Positions 21,687 through 31,083 of a stretch of DNA of 64,000 bases are shown here, piece by piece. The notes under the pieces are model-generated. The model did no database searches. It was not told the origin of the DNA and worked only from the letters and a program-made list of their open reading frames with translations. The number at the start of each line of letters is the position of its first letter. The first letter of the stretch is position 1. Source of the DNA: Sarocladium kiliense. Lineage: Eukaryota > Ascomycota > Sordariomycetes > Hypocreales > Sarocladiaceae. The stretch spans positions 186,001 to 250,000 of the forward strand of contig JAUZTG010000036.1 of the NCBI GenBank assembly GCA_030734395.1. Reading direction: 5' to 3'. A program made the translations under genes and the position numbers.

Positions 21687-22625
21687 TGCTTGAGTTGCGA
21701 GCGTCTGCTCTCGGTGTCCCGTATTCTATGAGGTTTCCGTGATGGTCCGTTTCCTGGGCGACAGACAGACGTATAGGCGAGGTCGTGACAAACTTCAACG
21801 CCGGCTAAGTGCCCAACATGGCAATGAAGAGCATCAAAATTGGCGGATGAATTGGGCGAAGCCAGCAGCGAATGAGCGAAAGAAGTAAACGGATCCTCCA
21901 AGGAATGAAGAATGCTTGAGAGTGAGTTGAGATGAGATGAGAGTCGAAATGAGCGACGCGGCACAATGAATTGGGGGCTGCTGCTGTTGGCCTGGGTTGC
22001 GCCTAATTTAGGTTGCATGCATTTTGGGGCGTCCCGCGCCGTGCGCCACAACCACAATGGACGCCAAGGCACTACCCAGGAACCCTTGCCTGAGCTGAAA
22101 AAGGACACAGGAGGATTCGTAGGGCTGCATGGAGGCCGGGGTCAGGTCTGTAATTTGACAGACGAATTGCTGACATTGAGGGAACTGGAGTGTAGGGTGG
22201 GTTGCACTGATGCTTACAAGGGGGGGGGGGGGGGGGCACACTGCGCCACGGCCCGGGGAAGGGCAGTGTGGCTGATGCAACTGGATAAAAGATGGGCAAG
22301 GTGCTGACAGGCAGTATCAGTGGTCATCATCATCTATGCATGCATCTCATTGACATAGTAGTCCATCAAGATAAAGAAACATGCTGTTCTAGCGAGGTGC
22401 CTGTTACATGCACAGCTTGGATGCTCAGCAGTAGCCAAACCTGTACGGGCCTTGCTGATGTTCGGCAGAGAGCTCTCCAGGTTTTATATTGGAATGAATG
22501 GAGGATATCCCACATATCTAATATGCTCTCTTGTTGTACAAAGCGGGGGTATTTCCTACACTCTAGTCTTGTGCAAGTCCTGTTCATTCAAGACCCCATC
22601 CATTGTGGCCCATTGAACCCATACA
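21687..22625. other. intergenic region with a poly-G tract
   Basis: 939 bp upstream of DUF2235 and downstream of the Iba57 gene (both minus strand). It contains a 17-base G run at 22220-22236. No coding region is recognised. Confidence 0.55.
22220..22236. repeat. 17-base G homopolymer
   Basis: An uninterrupted run of 17 G on the plus strand. The true length may differ because such runs are prone to sequencing slippage. Confidence 0.9.
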
Positions 22626-23822
22626 TCACCGCTGAGCGTCCAGCCCAGCCCGCAACCACTCAGGCACAAACGCCTTGATCTTCACAGCCTCCTCAACCCC
22701 CTCGCCTCCCCATTCCAGCACGAACTCGTCCTCAGCGCTATACCCTGCCGCCGCAGTCTCTCCCGGCAGCACCACATCCGTCATCGTCTCTAGCCGGCAC
22801 AGCGCCAACCCAACATTGCCCATTCCGCGAAGCCACTTGCCCGCGCTGCGTCCCCTCTTCTCGAACCGTCCAATGCTCTTTTCCGCGGGGATCGTCTCAG
22901 CACCTGGCGCTTCCGATGAGGGGTCATAGGCTAGGCTTGTGGGCATCGGAGAGGTCTTGGGGTAGATCATGCATGGGAGAATGCGCTTGCGGACCACGCC
23001 GCGGTGTTTGGTGCGGATGGTGAGCTCTTGTCCGACGTAGCATCCCTTGTGGAAGTCGATGCCGTTCATGATGTCCATGTTACTCTCTTGAGGCAACGCA
23101 GTCTCCCGGAGCAGCTCCTCCTGGCCCTCTCCCACGCCTGTGAGGTATCGTCGAATCGTGTATGAGTCCTCGGTAGTTGCGTCGAGGTCCACCTGTGGCG
23201 TCTGTCCATTCGTCTGCAATATCCTGTACCCCATTCCCGGTGCTCGTGGATCCTTCAGTATAAGCCGACTCGTGTCGTTCGCGGAAAGGCTGGGGAGATT
23301 TGCAGCATCTGCTGGCTGTGCATCGTCCCATGCTTGCCAGACGGAAACCTCCTCGGTCGGTAGCTTGCGCAGGTTGACTTTTGCTCGGAGCTTGTATCGC
23401 TTGATGTACTTGGCAAGTCTATCCGCCTGCGCAGCATCGACCTCGACAAGGAACGCCTCGTTGCCTTCCTCGCTAGCAGCGCCACCTAGCCCATGCTTGT
23501 CTCTGTAGATCATCACATCGTGCACGACACGGCCAGTGGCGTTCAGAAACCCGGCATAGTATCCTTCTCTTGGAACGTCGCCCTGCCCCTTGCCGGCTAA
23601 GTTCGCTGTGACAATCCCCTGGAGAAACTTGAGCGCGTCGGGGCCGGCGACGGAGAGGAGCTGTCGCGACGGGAGCTGTGCGAGACCTGCGGACGGAGGC
23701 GGCGGAGGAGCTTGCGTGCTGGCGCTGACTGAGAAGCTGCGTCGCTGGAGAAGACAGCTTCTGCAGACGCCTGGGGTGGCGAGGGCGTCGTGGATGAAGG
23801 AGCGTCGTGTGAGTCGCGACAT
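22626..23822 (-). CDS. iba57: Iba57, mitochondrial Fe-S cluster assembly factor
   Basis: Single exon, 398 residues from the ATG at 23822. A basic, serine-rich mitochondrial presequence (MSRLTRRSFIHDALATPG ... LLQRRSFSVSAS) leads into a folate-binding GcvT-like fold (SVAGPDALKFLQGIVTANL). The family signature is DFHKGCYVGQELTIRTKHRG. Iba57 acts with Isa1/Isa2 in the matrix to mature 4Fe-4S proteins such as aconitase and radical-SAM enzymes. The frame stays open further upstream but without bias, so the ATG giving the presequence was taken. No intron is seen. Confidence 0.93.
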   Translation of the reverse strand: MSRLTRRSFIHDALATPGVCRSCLLQRRSFSVSASTQAPPPPPSAGLAQLPSRQLLSVAGPDALKFLQGIVTANLAGKGQGDVPREGYYAGFLNATGRVVHDVMIYRDKHGLGGAASEEGNEAFLVEVDAAQADRLAKYIKRYKLRAKVNLRKLPTEEVSVWQAWDDAQPADAANLPSLSANDTSRLILKDPRAPGMGYRILQTNGQTPQVDLDATTEDSYTIRRYLTGVGEGQEELLRETALPQESNMDIMNGIDFHKGCYVGQELTIRTKHRGVVRKRILPCMIYPKTSPMPTSLAYDPSSEAPGAETIPAEKSIGRFEKRGRSAGKWLRGMGNVGLALCRLETMTDVVLPGETAAAGYSAEDEFVLEWGGEGVEEAVKIKAFVPEWLRAGLDAQR

Positions 23823-24440
23823 GGTGGCTGATACGTAACGCCCAAGCCAGGAGCTGTCTTTCGAGGCGCAATCGCGTGACAAATTCGTGATGCGTCTGGG
23901 AGGATGTCGTCTCGGCCCGGACTGTCGTTCCTCGTCGGAGTTTAGAGGCATGACGCACCACCCACTTTTTGTCGGATGGTCCGTGCGTCCAAGGGCCGAG
24001 GGATTCTTTACTATGAGTACTTGAAAGTCACTTTGGACCATTTTCCTGGATAATATCATATTCAGTAATGAGGACACTCATCATGTAAACAAATCAGTGG
24101 TGAGACGAGTAAATTCAGGCGGTGCGTGGTAAGGCTTTGGCTTGTTCGCTGTCCTTAGCCCTGGCACGTTCCGCGTGTAAGTGATGCAGGAGATCGGTTA
24201 GCGAGACAGTAGCTAAACATGGAAGGGGAATGAGAAGGAACAAGATTTTCAGAAAGAGGGTTATAGTCGATTCAACAATGAAATCGCAGGCTTTCCGAAT
24301 TTCGGGTGGCCGTTCCAACGGACTGTCTTGTGTGTTCAGAAAGGTAGGTCACTAGACGTGGCCTACGCAGAGTGATCTACCTGCCTCTTCACAGAGCCAA
24401 ATGTTCCTATAAAGGGTATGAATAGCACAGGAAAGCTATT
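23823..24440. other. intergenic region, nothing recognised
   Basis: 618 bp upstream of Iba57 and downstream of the Dal5-like gene. A hydrophobic 67-codon frame on the minus strand (24115-24318) has no ATG and no workable splice partner, so it was not called. Confidence 0.5.
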
Positions 24441-26209
24441 CTAAAGCTTGAATCGCCAGCCTCGCTCGTTGCCAGACGTCTCACTCCACCCCTCAGCCTC
24501 ATCCAGCTGCTTGTTCAGCTTCCTGCATCGCCAGTTGACCACCGCTGCTGATCCTGCTGTAAGGAGACACCCTACAATAATCAGACCACCTCCAAGTCGG
24601 TAGAACGGCTCCTGGCTTCTCGGGAAGAAGTACGGACTGAACCAGTGGCTCGACTGACTGATGCAATTAGCAATGGCAATCAGAGCAGCCTTCTTGGAGC
24701 GTGGCGAAGGAACAAGAGTGGTTTCCCAAGAGAGTTGCAAGTTCAGACCGCTGTATGTGCCGATACTAAGTAAGCACAGGCCAAAGTACCGTGCACCGAC
24801 GTTCAGCGTAGATATAAGAATGGCACAGCCAGCAGCTGAGAACATGATGGGCGCGATGATGTGCCATGTTGACTCGACAAAGTGTCCACATGACCAAGCC
24901 AGAGCACACGCGCCGATGTAAGCGAGAGCATACGGCGGAGCCTGGACCAGGTAAGTCGTGAGCTTATCAAAGCCAAAGGTGTTGATGATCTATGACAGGG
25001 GTTAGCCTTCACCTTGTGTCTTCAGATGGAAGTTGCTTACCGACGGCAGGAAGTCCTTGTAACTCTGTGAGATGGTCAAACCAAAGTGCATCGCGCAGAA
25101 CATCCAGGTGAAGGGTTCTTTTAGCGCCTCTTTTAAGCCATCCCATGTGCTTCCAACGCGTTCGTCGCGCCCGCCGTTGGACAGAAGGACACGATACTGA
25201 GCCATTTCCGATTCTTGCTCGGTGAGGAAGCCCTTCTTGCTTGGCCACACAGCATTCGTGTCACTTGGCCAACCAGGCAGAATGATAAAGGCCATCAGAG
25301 CAACAGCAATAGACGCGATGCCTTCGATGAGAAAGAACCACTGCCAGGCATGTAGCCCTGCAATTCCATCCATGTTCTCCAGAATTCCTGCAGCGAGGAA
25401 GCCGGACAGAATATTGGCAACGGTATTTCCCGCGTGCCAGATTGCCATGCGCATCGGGGACTCGTGCAAGGTGTACCAGCTCGAGGTGACTGTACGCAGG
25501 TCAGAACACAGGGAACTCTACATCCAAATAAGAAGGTAGAAGGAGACTTACTCAACGTTAATCCCGGGAAGAAAGGCGCTTCCGTCAGTCCCACAAAGAA
25601 TCGAGCAACGCAAAAGCCGGCACCACTGCAGGATATTAGTATATGACCTCGACCTCTGATCATCGCACGTCACTTACCTTGTAAGGGCCGGCATACAAAT
25701 GGTCCCAATACTCCACATGACCATGACCGTAGGCATGAAGATACGAGGACTCATCTTCGCCAGAAGCAGATTACCAGGCAGTTGAGCGACGGTGTAGCCA
25801 AGGTAGAAGCTGGAGATGCCAGTATTCCAAATTGTGTCGGACATGCGCAAATCCTCCTGAAAGCCAGCGAGACGAGCATTCGAGACATTCATGCGATCGA
25901 GATGACTTGAAATAAAGTTAGGATTCAGATACTGAGAAAATGCGGCCCAAGAACATACTTCATCAAATACATGAGACTGACCATTGGCAAGAGGCGCCAA
26001 TCGATCTTCCTCAAAACCTTCTTATTCAGTGCATCCATTTGCTCTTTGGTCAGGTCTCGAAGGAGAGGGAAGCGACCTTGGATCTCCTCGGGTGAGATGT
26101 AAGCCGTAGCAGTGGGCGGAGGCTTGACAACCTCAACACACTGAGCATCCCCGATTTTCTGGAGGTCATTGGCGGCCATGCTGCCGGTGTCTTGGTGCTT
26201 TTCGTGCAT
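24441..26209 (-). CDS. Dal5-type MFS transporter (anion:cation symporter family)
   Basis: Five exons (26209-25959, 25905-25678, 25625-25552, 25489-25041, 24989-24441; introns 53, 52, 62 and 51 nt) give 516 residues, or 506 if the ATG at 26179 is used. Splicing joins YLMNHLDRMNVSNARLAG, the ACS-family signature after TM1. CVARFFVGLTEAPFFPGL and TSSWYTLHESPMRMAIWH (after TM4) are also typical. Relatives carry allantoate, nicotinate, carboxylic or aromatic acid anions across the plasma membrane. It is the first gene of the putative catabolic cluster and probably imports its substrate (inference). The C-terminus LDEAEGWSETSGNERGWRFKL is family-like. Confidence 0.87.
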
Positions 26210-27188
26210 GTTGAGAGTAAGGGCTTGACGATGATGCGTGGTTCTGAGCTGTAGTATCAACTCTGGAAGACAAGAAGCCGGCGCGGGTAAAGAAGCGTAG
26301 ACCTGATAGATAGCAGAGCCAAAGCTGGAGTAGGAGAGAACCTTGCGGGTCTCTTATACTCTCCAGAAGCTCAATGACCCCAGCTCACAAGGGTCCTGCA
26401 ATGTGTAAGCCGCCCACAACGATTGCATCTTCCCCAGACGTCCAAGGAAAGCTCGAAAAGAAGGTTTGCGGGGAACGTGCCTCAATCATGGAGAGACTAG
26501 TGCACATGGTCGAGAGTCCAGACTACGATCCTCTAAAAGGCTAGAGTCATGCTGGATTCCCTCTTGGCCTCTCCCTAGCTTAGCTCAAGGTATACAGGTA
26601 CCTGGAATTCTACCCCGGAATTTGCCCAGGTGTTTGCCCTGGCACATCGCACGACCTAGTCCCCGGGTGAGATAGAATGCAGCACTGGCTTCTCCGCTAC
26701 CATGAGAATGCATGGGAACTCGCATGCCATAGTCGGCTTCATCATTCATTTCCATCCGAGATGCGCCTCATGATGTTGAGAACCTTGCCAGGGCCTCGGG
26801 TAGTGACTCTAAAGGTTACCCGAGACATTAATGCTCCAGCAACACGCATACGCTTCAACTCAATTCTGCTGTAGACTGAGGTGTGACAGTTGGAATGGGC
26901 GATGTGAAGCTGTCCAAGTCTAGACACCTGGCTCACCGCTTGCTCACCTGCGCTTCTTAAGCCAGTGACCCGCTGAGCACAACATTCACCACCCGGCCTT
27001 CGTCGGCAAAATGCTCTGCAAATTCCTCAGCAAATAGATGCATAGTTGACCAGCCATTTCTGCGCTTTTCGTCAGCTGTCGCTGGGCAGAAGTGAACTTT
27101 GGGAATATCCTAACATATAGGTGCGCCAACTTGATCATGCTGTCATGCAGTGAGATTAAGTGAGGCTCAGTAACATCGATTACACAAT
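26210..27188. other. intergenic region, nothing recognised
   Basis: 979 bp upstream of the Dal5-like gene and downstream of the RraA-like gene, both on the minus strand. Repeated CCTGG/CCCGG-type words occur near 26600-26660 but no clear palindromic regulator site was found. Confidence 0.45.
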
Positions 27189-28045
27189 CTAACCCCTGAA
27201 TCTCCTACTCGCTTCTGTGAAAGTCACACCGTCCTTGAGAACAATAGCCATTTGGCTGTCAATGGCTGCTTGCTCCTCCATCAGCGGAAGTACTTGTTCG
27301 ACAAGACCCTTGGGAAGAACAACGACCCCATTCAGATCAGCTATCAGAAAGTCACCAGGCTCAATTGCAGTCTTGAGCACCGTGCTTTGAAGTTCGACTG
27401 GAACATTCACTGCCGTAACCTTAACAGCTCCGTACGGGGCGGCGGTACCAACATCGCGTGCAAATACCTGCGCCAGGTGCTCAGTCGTCGCCCATGATGA
27501 CGTGAAGAACAGCCACATTTGGACAGAATGGTGCTTACGGGATATTCAAGATCTCTTTGCTCTTGTAGATCACGGAACCTGCCGTCAATAACAGTTCCTA
27601 CTGCCCCGCTGGCACGGGCGCGTGTGGCCATGAGGCCACCAAACACAGCATTCGAGATCCCGTGGGGGCAGGATATGAAGATAACACTATTTTCAGGTAT
27701 AGAGTCGATCTGCCATGTTAGTTAAGGAGCATGACCGGGACACTATGCCATACTTACGTAGTGAGAATCGAGCTTCGGTTCCGCAGACTCTGCATGTACA
27801 TACTTGACCGTGTAAGCTGGGCCAACGATCTTCGTAGCGCCCATCTGCCTCTCGGGAGACCACATTGTGATACCTGGCAAGAAGCCACCGCTAGGATGGC
27901 CCAGCTTACACAGAGCATCGCTTACATCACATCTGCATTCTCCGTTAGCAGAAAGATAATCTTGGCCACTGGGGTGGGAAACTGACGTTGTGAACTTCTT
28001 CAGCGCCTCGACGTTAGAATCGTTTGAAGGTGCCATCATAATCAT
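27189..28045 (-). CDS. RraA-family protein (HMG/CHA aldolase-like)
   Basis: Four exons (28045-27987, 27932-27758, 27709-27539, 27467-27189; introns 54, 48 and 71 nt) give 227 residues. The spliced start reads KKFTTCDVSDALCKLG, the typical RraA opening. GGLMATRARASGAVGTVIDG with RFRDLQEQRDLEYPVFARD is the active-site and oligomer core, and GDFLIADLNGVVVLPKG is the usual C-terminal signature. Members split 4-hydroxy-4-methyl-2-oxoglutarate or 4-carboxy-4-hydroxy-2-oxoadipate (CHA) to pyruvate plus a keto acid; others only bind RNase E in bacteria, which does not apply here. Next to a LigI-like hydrolase, an aldolase role in ring-cleavage or sugar-acid breakdown is the best reading. Three ATGs cluster at 28045, 28039 and 28036; the first was used. 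Confidence 0.85.
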
Positions 28046-28071
28046 ACCCAGAAGGTTGAGCGAGAATTGAG

Positions 28072-28257
28072 TTAGTTCATTAGGATCTCAGAAAGTATGA
28101 CAAGGGCACGATTCCCAACGTCAATTATATCGTTCGCTTCCGCTTCCGCTGCAAGTTCGCCGGCGTACCATGCCCCATTACCACGTTTGAGTCTCCGGTC
28201 TTCGGGAGTCGGCCAACTATCGTAATGAAGAGCAGTCATAAGATATCGCTCATTCAA
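28072..28257 (-). CDS. small unidentified ORF upstream of the RraA-like gene
   Basis: A 61-codon ATG-started frame (MNERYLMTALHYDSW ... NRALVILSEILMN) ends 26 nt before the RraA ATG on the same strand. Its composition and third-base pattern look protein-coding, and WPTPEDRR and AAEAEANDIIDVGNRAL read like the end of a real domain. I do not recognise a family. It may be a remnant of a decayed gene, an upstream ORF in the RraA leader, or a small gene of the cluster. No acceptor site precedes it, so it is not obviously the 3' exon of something longer. Confidence 0.35.
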   Translation of the reverse strand: MNERYLMTALHYDSWPTPEDRRLKRGNGAWYAGELAAEAEANDIIDVGNRALVILSEILMN

Positions 28258-28454
28258 ATTGCAGGTCCCGCGAGTGAGCTCCGCAAGCTATCTCGGAGTT
28301 TGGCCAGGTGCATCGCCGTGGGTGGGGCGTGACACTGATGCGCCATCCTTTCGGCCAGCCGCTCAAAGATACCATCAGGTGATCTGCTGGAATCATCTTT
28401 CATCCTTCAGTTGTTTCCGACGTTTCTATTGACTAATGTATGGATCTATCTAAT

Positions 28455-28462
28455 TATATATA
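28455..28462 (+). promoter_or_regulatory. TATA-like box of the Ldh2-type dehydrogenase
   Basis: TATATATA about 75 nt upstream of the ATG at 28537, within the divergent region shared with the RraA-like gene. Confidence 0.45.
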
Positions 28463-28536
28463 GGAGGCTGGCTGGAAGAGCCGTCTATGCTGTGCTCTTG
28501 GACACGCTCTCAAACAAGACCACAGAACATACAATC

Positions 28537-29622
28537 ATGGCACCGATCGAGAACAACACGGTCAACGTGACTCCGTCATCGGCGGAGAGCGTGGCAAAAC
28601 AAATTCTGATCTCCCATGGCGTACCTCCAGATCGTGCTGCACTCATCGCCAGTGCCCTTGTCCTCGCAGACCTAAGGGGAGTTGACTCTCACGGTGTGAA
28701 TCGGCTGCCCGGCTACATCGCAAGAATCGTTGCTGGAGTGGTTGATCCCAATCCAGAGATCAACGTTATCGAAAAGACTCCCGTCATGGCTTTGATCGAT
28801 GCACGGAATACCTTCGGCTTCGTCGCTGGGACTATGGCCGTGGACAAGGGAATCGAAATGGCCGAGACCTACGGTATGGGCATGGTAGCCGTTCGCCACA
28901 GCAACCACTACGGCATGGGCGCTACCTACGTCCTACGAGCTGTCCGACGAGGTTTCGCTTGCTTCGCTTACACGAATGCGAGTCGTGCTATGCCTCCGTG
29001 GGGAGGCGCTGAAGCTCTGCTTGGTACAAGTCCCTTCGCCGTTGGCGTTCCTGGTGGGGAGGAGGGAGACTTCGTGCTGGACATGTCACCCAGCGTGGCA
29101 GCCCGGGGCAAGATCCGCAAAGCTCTGCGCCGTGGGGAAACTATCCCGGGAGACTATGCGCTCGACAAGGAAGGACGCCCTACCACTGACCCAGCAGCTG
29201 CGCTGGACGGTGGAGTGGTCTTACCGATGGGTGGACCGAAAGGAAGCGGTCTAGCCATGATGATGGACATCTTCGGCGGCGTCATGAGCGGGTCAGCATT
29301 CGCCGGCGGCGTGAATGACCAGTACAAGGCCATGGATAAAGCCCAAAACGTGGGGCACTGGTTCCTGGTCTTCCGTCCGGAGGTCTTCCTCGACGGTGGA
29401 GTCGTTGAATTCCGTGCCCGCATGGACGTTCTTCTCCGCAGGGTTCGAGATTGCCGCAAAGCCAAGGGAGTCAGTAGGATCTACGTCAGTGGAGAGATCG
29501 AGGCGGAAGTGGAGGAGAGAAGGAAGAAGGATGGCATCCCTTACTCGCAAGCTGAGATCAAGACTCTGCATGCACTTGCCGACGAGTCGGGTGTGAAACA
29601 AAGATTAGTACCAATGTCATAG
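28537..29622 (+). CDS. Ldh2/malate-lactate dehydrogenase-family oxidoreductase
   Basis: Single exon, 361 residues from the ATG at 28537; an open stretch upstream to 28411 precedes the promoter TATA and is not coding. Family motifs are DLRGVDSHGVNRLPGY (His52), VAVRHSNHYGMGATYV (catalytic-region His124), PFAVGVPGG, VLDMSPSVAARGKI and LPMGGPKGSGLAMMMDI. These enzymes use NAD(P)H to reduce 2-oxo acids, or the reverse: malate, ureidoglycolate, 2,3-diketogulonate, sulfolactate and others. The cluster setting suggests oxidation of a 2-hydroxy acid intermediate; the substrate cannot be told. It is divergent from the RraA-like gene. Confidence 0.88.
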   Translation: MAPIENNTVNVTPSSAESVAKQILISHGVPPDRAALIASALVLADLRGVDSHGVNRLPGYIARIVAGVVDPNPEINVIEKTPVMALIDARNTFGFVAGTMAVDKGIEMAETYGMGMVAVRHSNHYGMGATYVLRAVRRGFACFAYTNASRAMPPWGGAEALLGTSPFAVGVPGGEEGDFVLDMSPSVAARGKIRKALRRGETIPGDYALDKEGRPTTDPAAALDGGVVLPMGGPKGSGLAMMMDIFGGVMSGSAFAGGVNDQYKAMDKAQNVGHWFLVFRPEVFLDGGVVEFRARMDVLLRRVRDCRKAKGVSRIYVSGEIEAEVEERRKKDGIPYSQAEIKTLHALADESGVKQRLVPMS

Positions 29623-30122
29623 AGTACACGTACCGCAAACAAATACAATGCAACACATTACATCAGAGTCCAGCGCAATAAGGTACTGAGTCCAATCCGC
29701 CATCTGTGGTCATATGTCAGTGGCTCGTTTTGCTGGCCATTCATCGTAGGTGACTTACATCTTGCTGCTTATGGGTGTGCACTTGGTGCTGGGAGGCTGG
29801 CTTTGATGTCTGTCTAGGCCACGCACTGCCATTGAATCCTCTTGGTGGTTTCCCAAATACTAGGATTACTGCTCTCAGGAAACAAAGTCAGCGCTAGACC
29901 TATCCAAGGCATGGATGGAAAGCGAGGCGATCCCCAGTCCTGGCAACACACCTGGGGAATTTCCAGGCGAATCTCCGGACGCGCCCCCGCCTCTGTGCTC
30001 TCGGAACTCAACCGGCTGCGCTAGCGACGCCTTGCGATCGCTTATTCCCTTGTAGATATCTGACAACGAAGGGTGACACTTCAACTTTGCATACCAAATT
30101 TCTGGCCTCTTGTCCAGTGCTC
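29623..30122. other. intergenic region, nothing recognised
   Basis: 500 bp between the Ldh2-type and LigI-like genes, both plus strand. No coding signal is seen. Confidence 0.45.
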
Positions 30123-31007
30123 ATGGCGTCTGAAAGGCAGGCTGGGGCTTGGGATAGCCACGTACACGTCCTTGACGAGGATCGTTTCCCTCTGCACCCA
30201 CACCATGCTTTCCACCCTAAAAAAGCGACCGTTCAAAGCCTCCAAGAATTCCATAACACCCTCGGGGTCCAACACGCATGTCTGGTGGCTTTCTCACCCT
30301 ACCACACAGACAACCGTTGTCTTCTTGATGCGCTTTCGCAGCTCGGTGGCGAGGCACGAGGAGTAGCATGCATCGACCCGCATACAGTCAGCGATGAGGA
30401 GTTACAAGAGCTTCACAAGGCTGGGGTGCGTGGCGTCCGCCTTAACTTGCGGACCAGAAGCGAAGCTTTTGATAGTGGTGCAGTCAAAGCTACTGCTGCT
30501 CGTGTCCGCCATCTGGATTGGGTTCTCCAACTCTATATTGCCCTAGATCAGGTGGTTGAGCTAGCTCCGCTCGTTCCTGATCTGGGAGTTACAGTGGTTA
30601 TCGACCACATCGGGGCACCGCACGCTGACCGAGGACCCGTGAAGCTGCAATCAGGGTATTCCGAGTTCATGTATCTTCTCAGAAGTGGTCGCGTTTGGAC
30701 GAAGTTAAGCGGATTGTACCGATTCACTGGTTTGCCTGACATTGACGAATATGTCATCGATATCCTCCAGACAGCGCCCGACTATGTTGTATGGGCATCT
30801 GACTGGCCACACAGTGGAGGAGCGCAGGCAAATCCTGGTGGAGACCGTGATCGACTGCAAGAGTACCGCGAGGTAGACGACAAGGCGTGGGTTGCGCAGT
30901 GTTGGGAATGGTGTAGGAAAGTAGCTGGTGGCAATGGTGAGGAGCTCGCCAACAAGATCTGGATCCGTAATCCGAGGATCCTTTGGCGGTCAGATCCAAG
31001 TGTATAG
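30123..31007 (+). CDS. LigI-like amidohydrolase (2-pyrone-4,6-dicarboxylate hydrolase family)
   Basis: Single exon, 294 residues from the ATG at 30123. The TIM-barrel amidohydrolase motifs are WDSHVHVLDEDRFPL (His13, His15), VVIDHIGAP (His) and VVWASDWPHSGG (Asp). The order DSHxHV-x-FP, followed by a segment like SPYHTDNRCLLDAL, resembles LigI, which hydrolyses 2-pyrone-4,6-dicarboxylate in protocatechuate 4,5-cleavage, more than fuconolactonases, the next best choice. It stands two genes from an RraA-type aldolase, the enzyme class that ends the same bacterial pathway. It is convergent with the regulator gene, with 76 bp between the stops. Confidence 0.82.
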   Translation: MASERQAGAWDSHVHVLDEDRFPLHPHHAFHPKKATVQSLQEFHNTLGVQHACLVAFSPYHTDNRCLLDALSQLGGEARGVACIDPHTVSDEELQELHKAGVRGVRLNLRTRSEAFDSGAVKATAARVRHLDWVLQLYIALDQVVELAPLVPDLGVTVVIDHIGAPHADRGPVKLQSGYSEFMYLLRSGRVWTKLSGLYRFTGLPDIDEYVIDILQTAPDYVVWASDWPHSGGAQANPGGDRDRLQEYREVDDKAWVAQCWEWCRKVAGGNGEELANKIWIRNPRILWRSDPSV

Positions 31008-31083
31008 TATTAATAAGCCGCGATTCCTCATCGTTTACTTAATCCATAGCCGGTCTTGCGCAACGTACATAGCCAGGTACAAA

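Noticed and set aside
22626..24077. Longer reading frame upstream of Iba57 (start at 24077)
   Set aside because: The upstream part lacks coding bias and would bury the mitochondrial presequence that begins at 23822.
24115..24318. Hydrophobic 67-codon frame on the minus strand
   Set aside because: No ATG, and no in-phase upstream exon: joining at the nearby GACAG acceptor brings in a stop.
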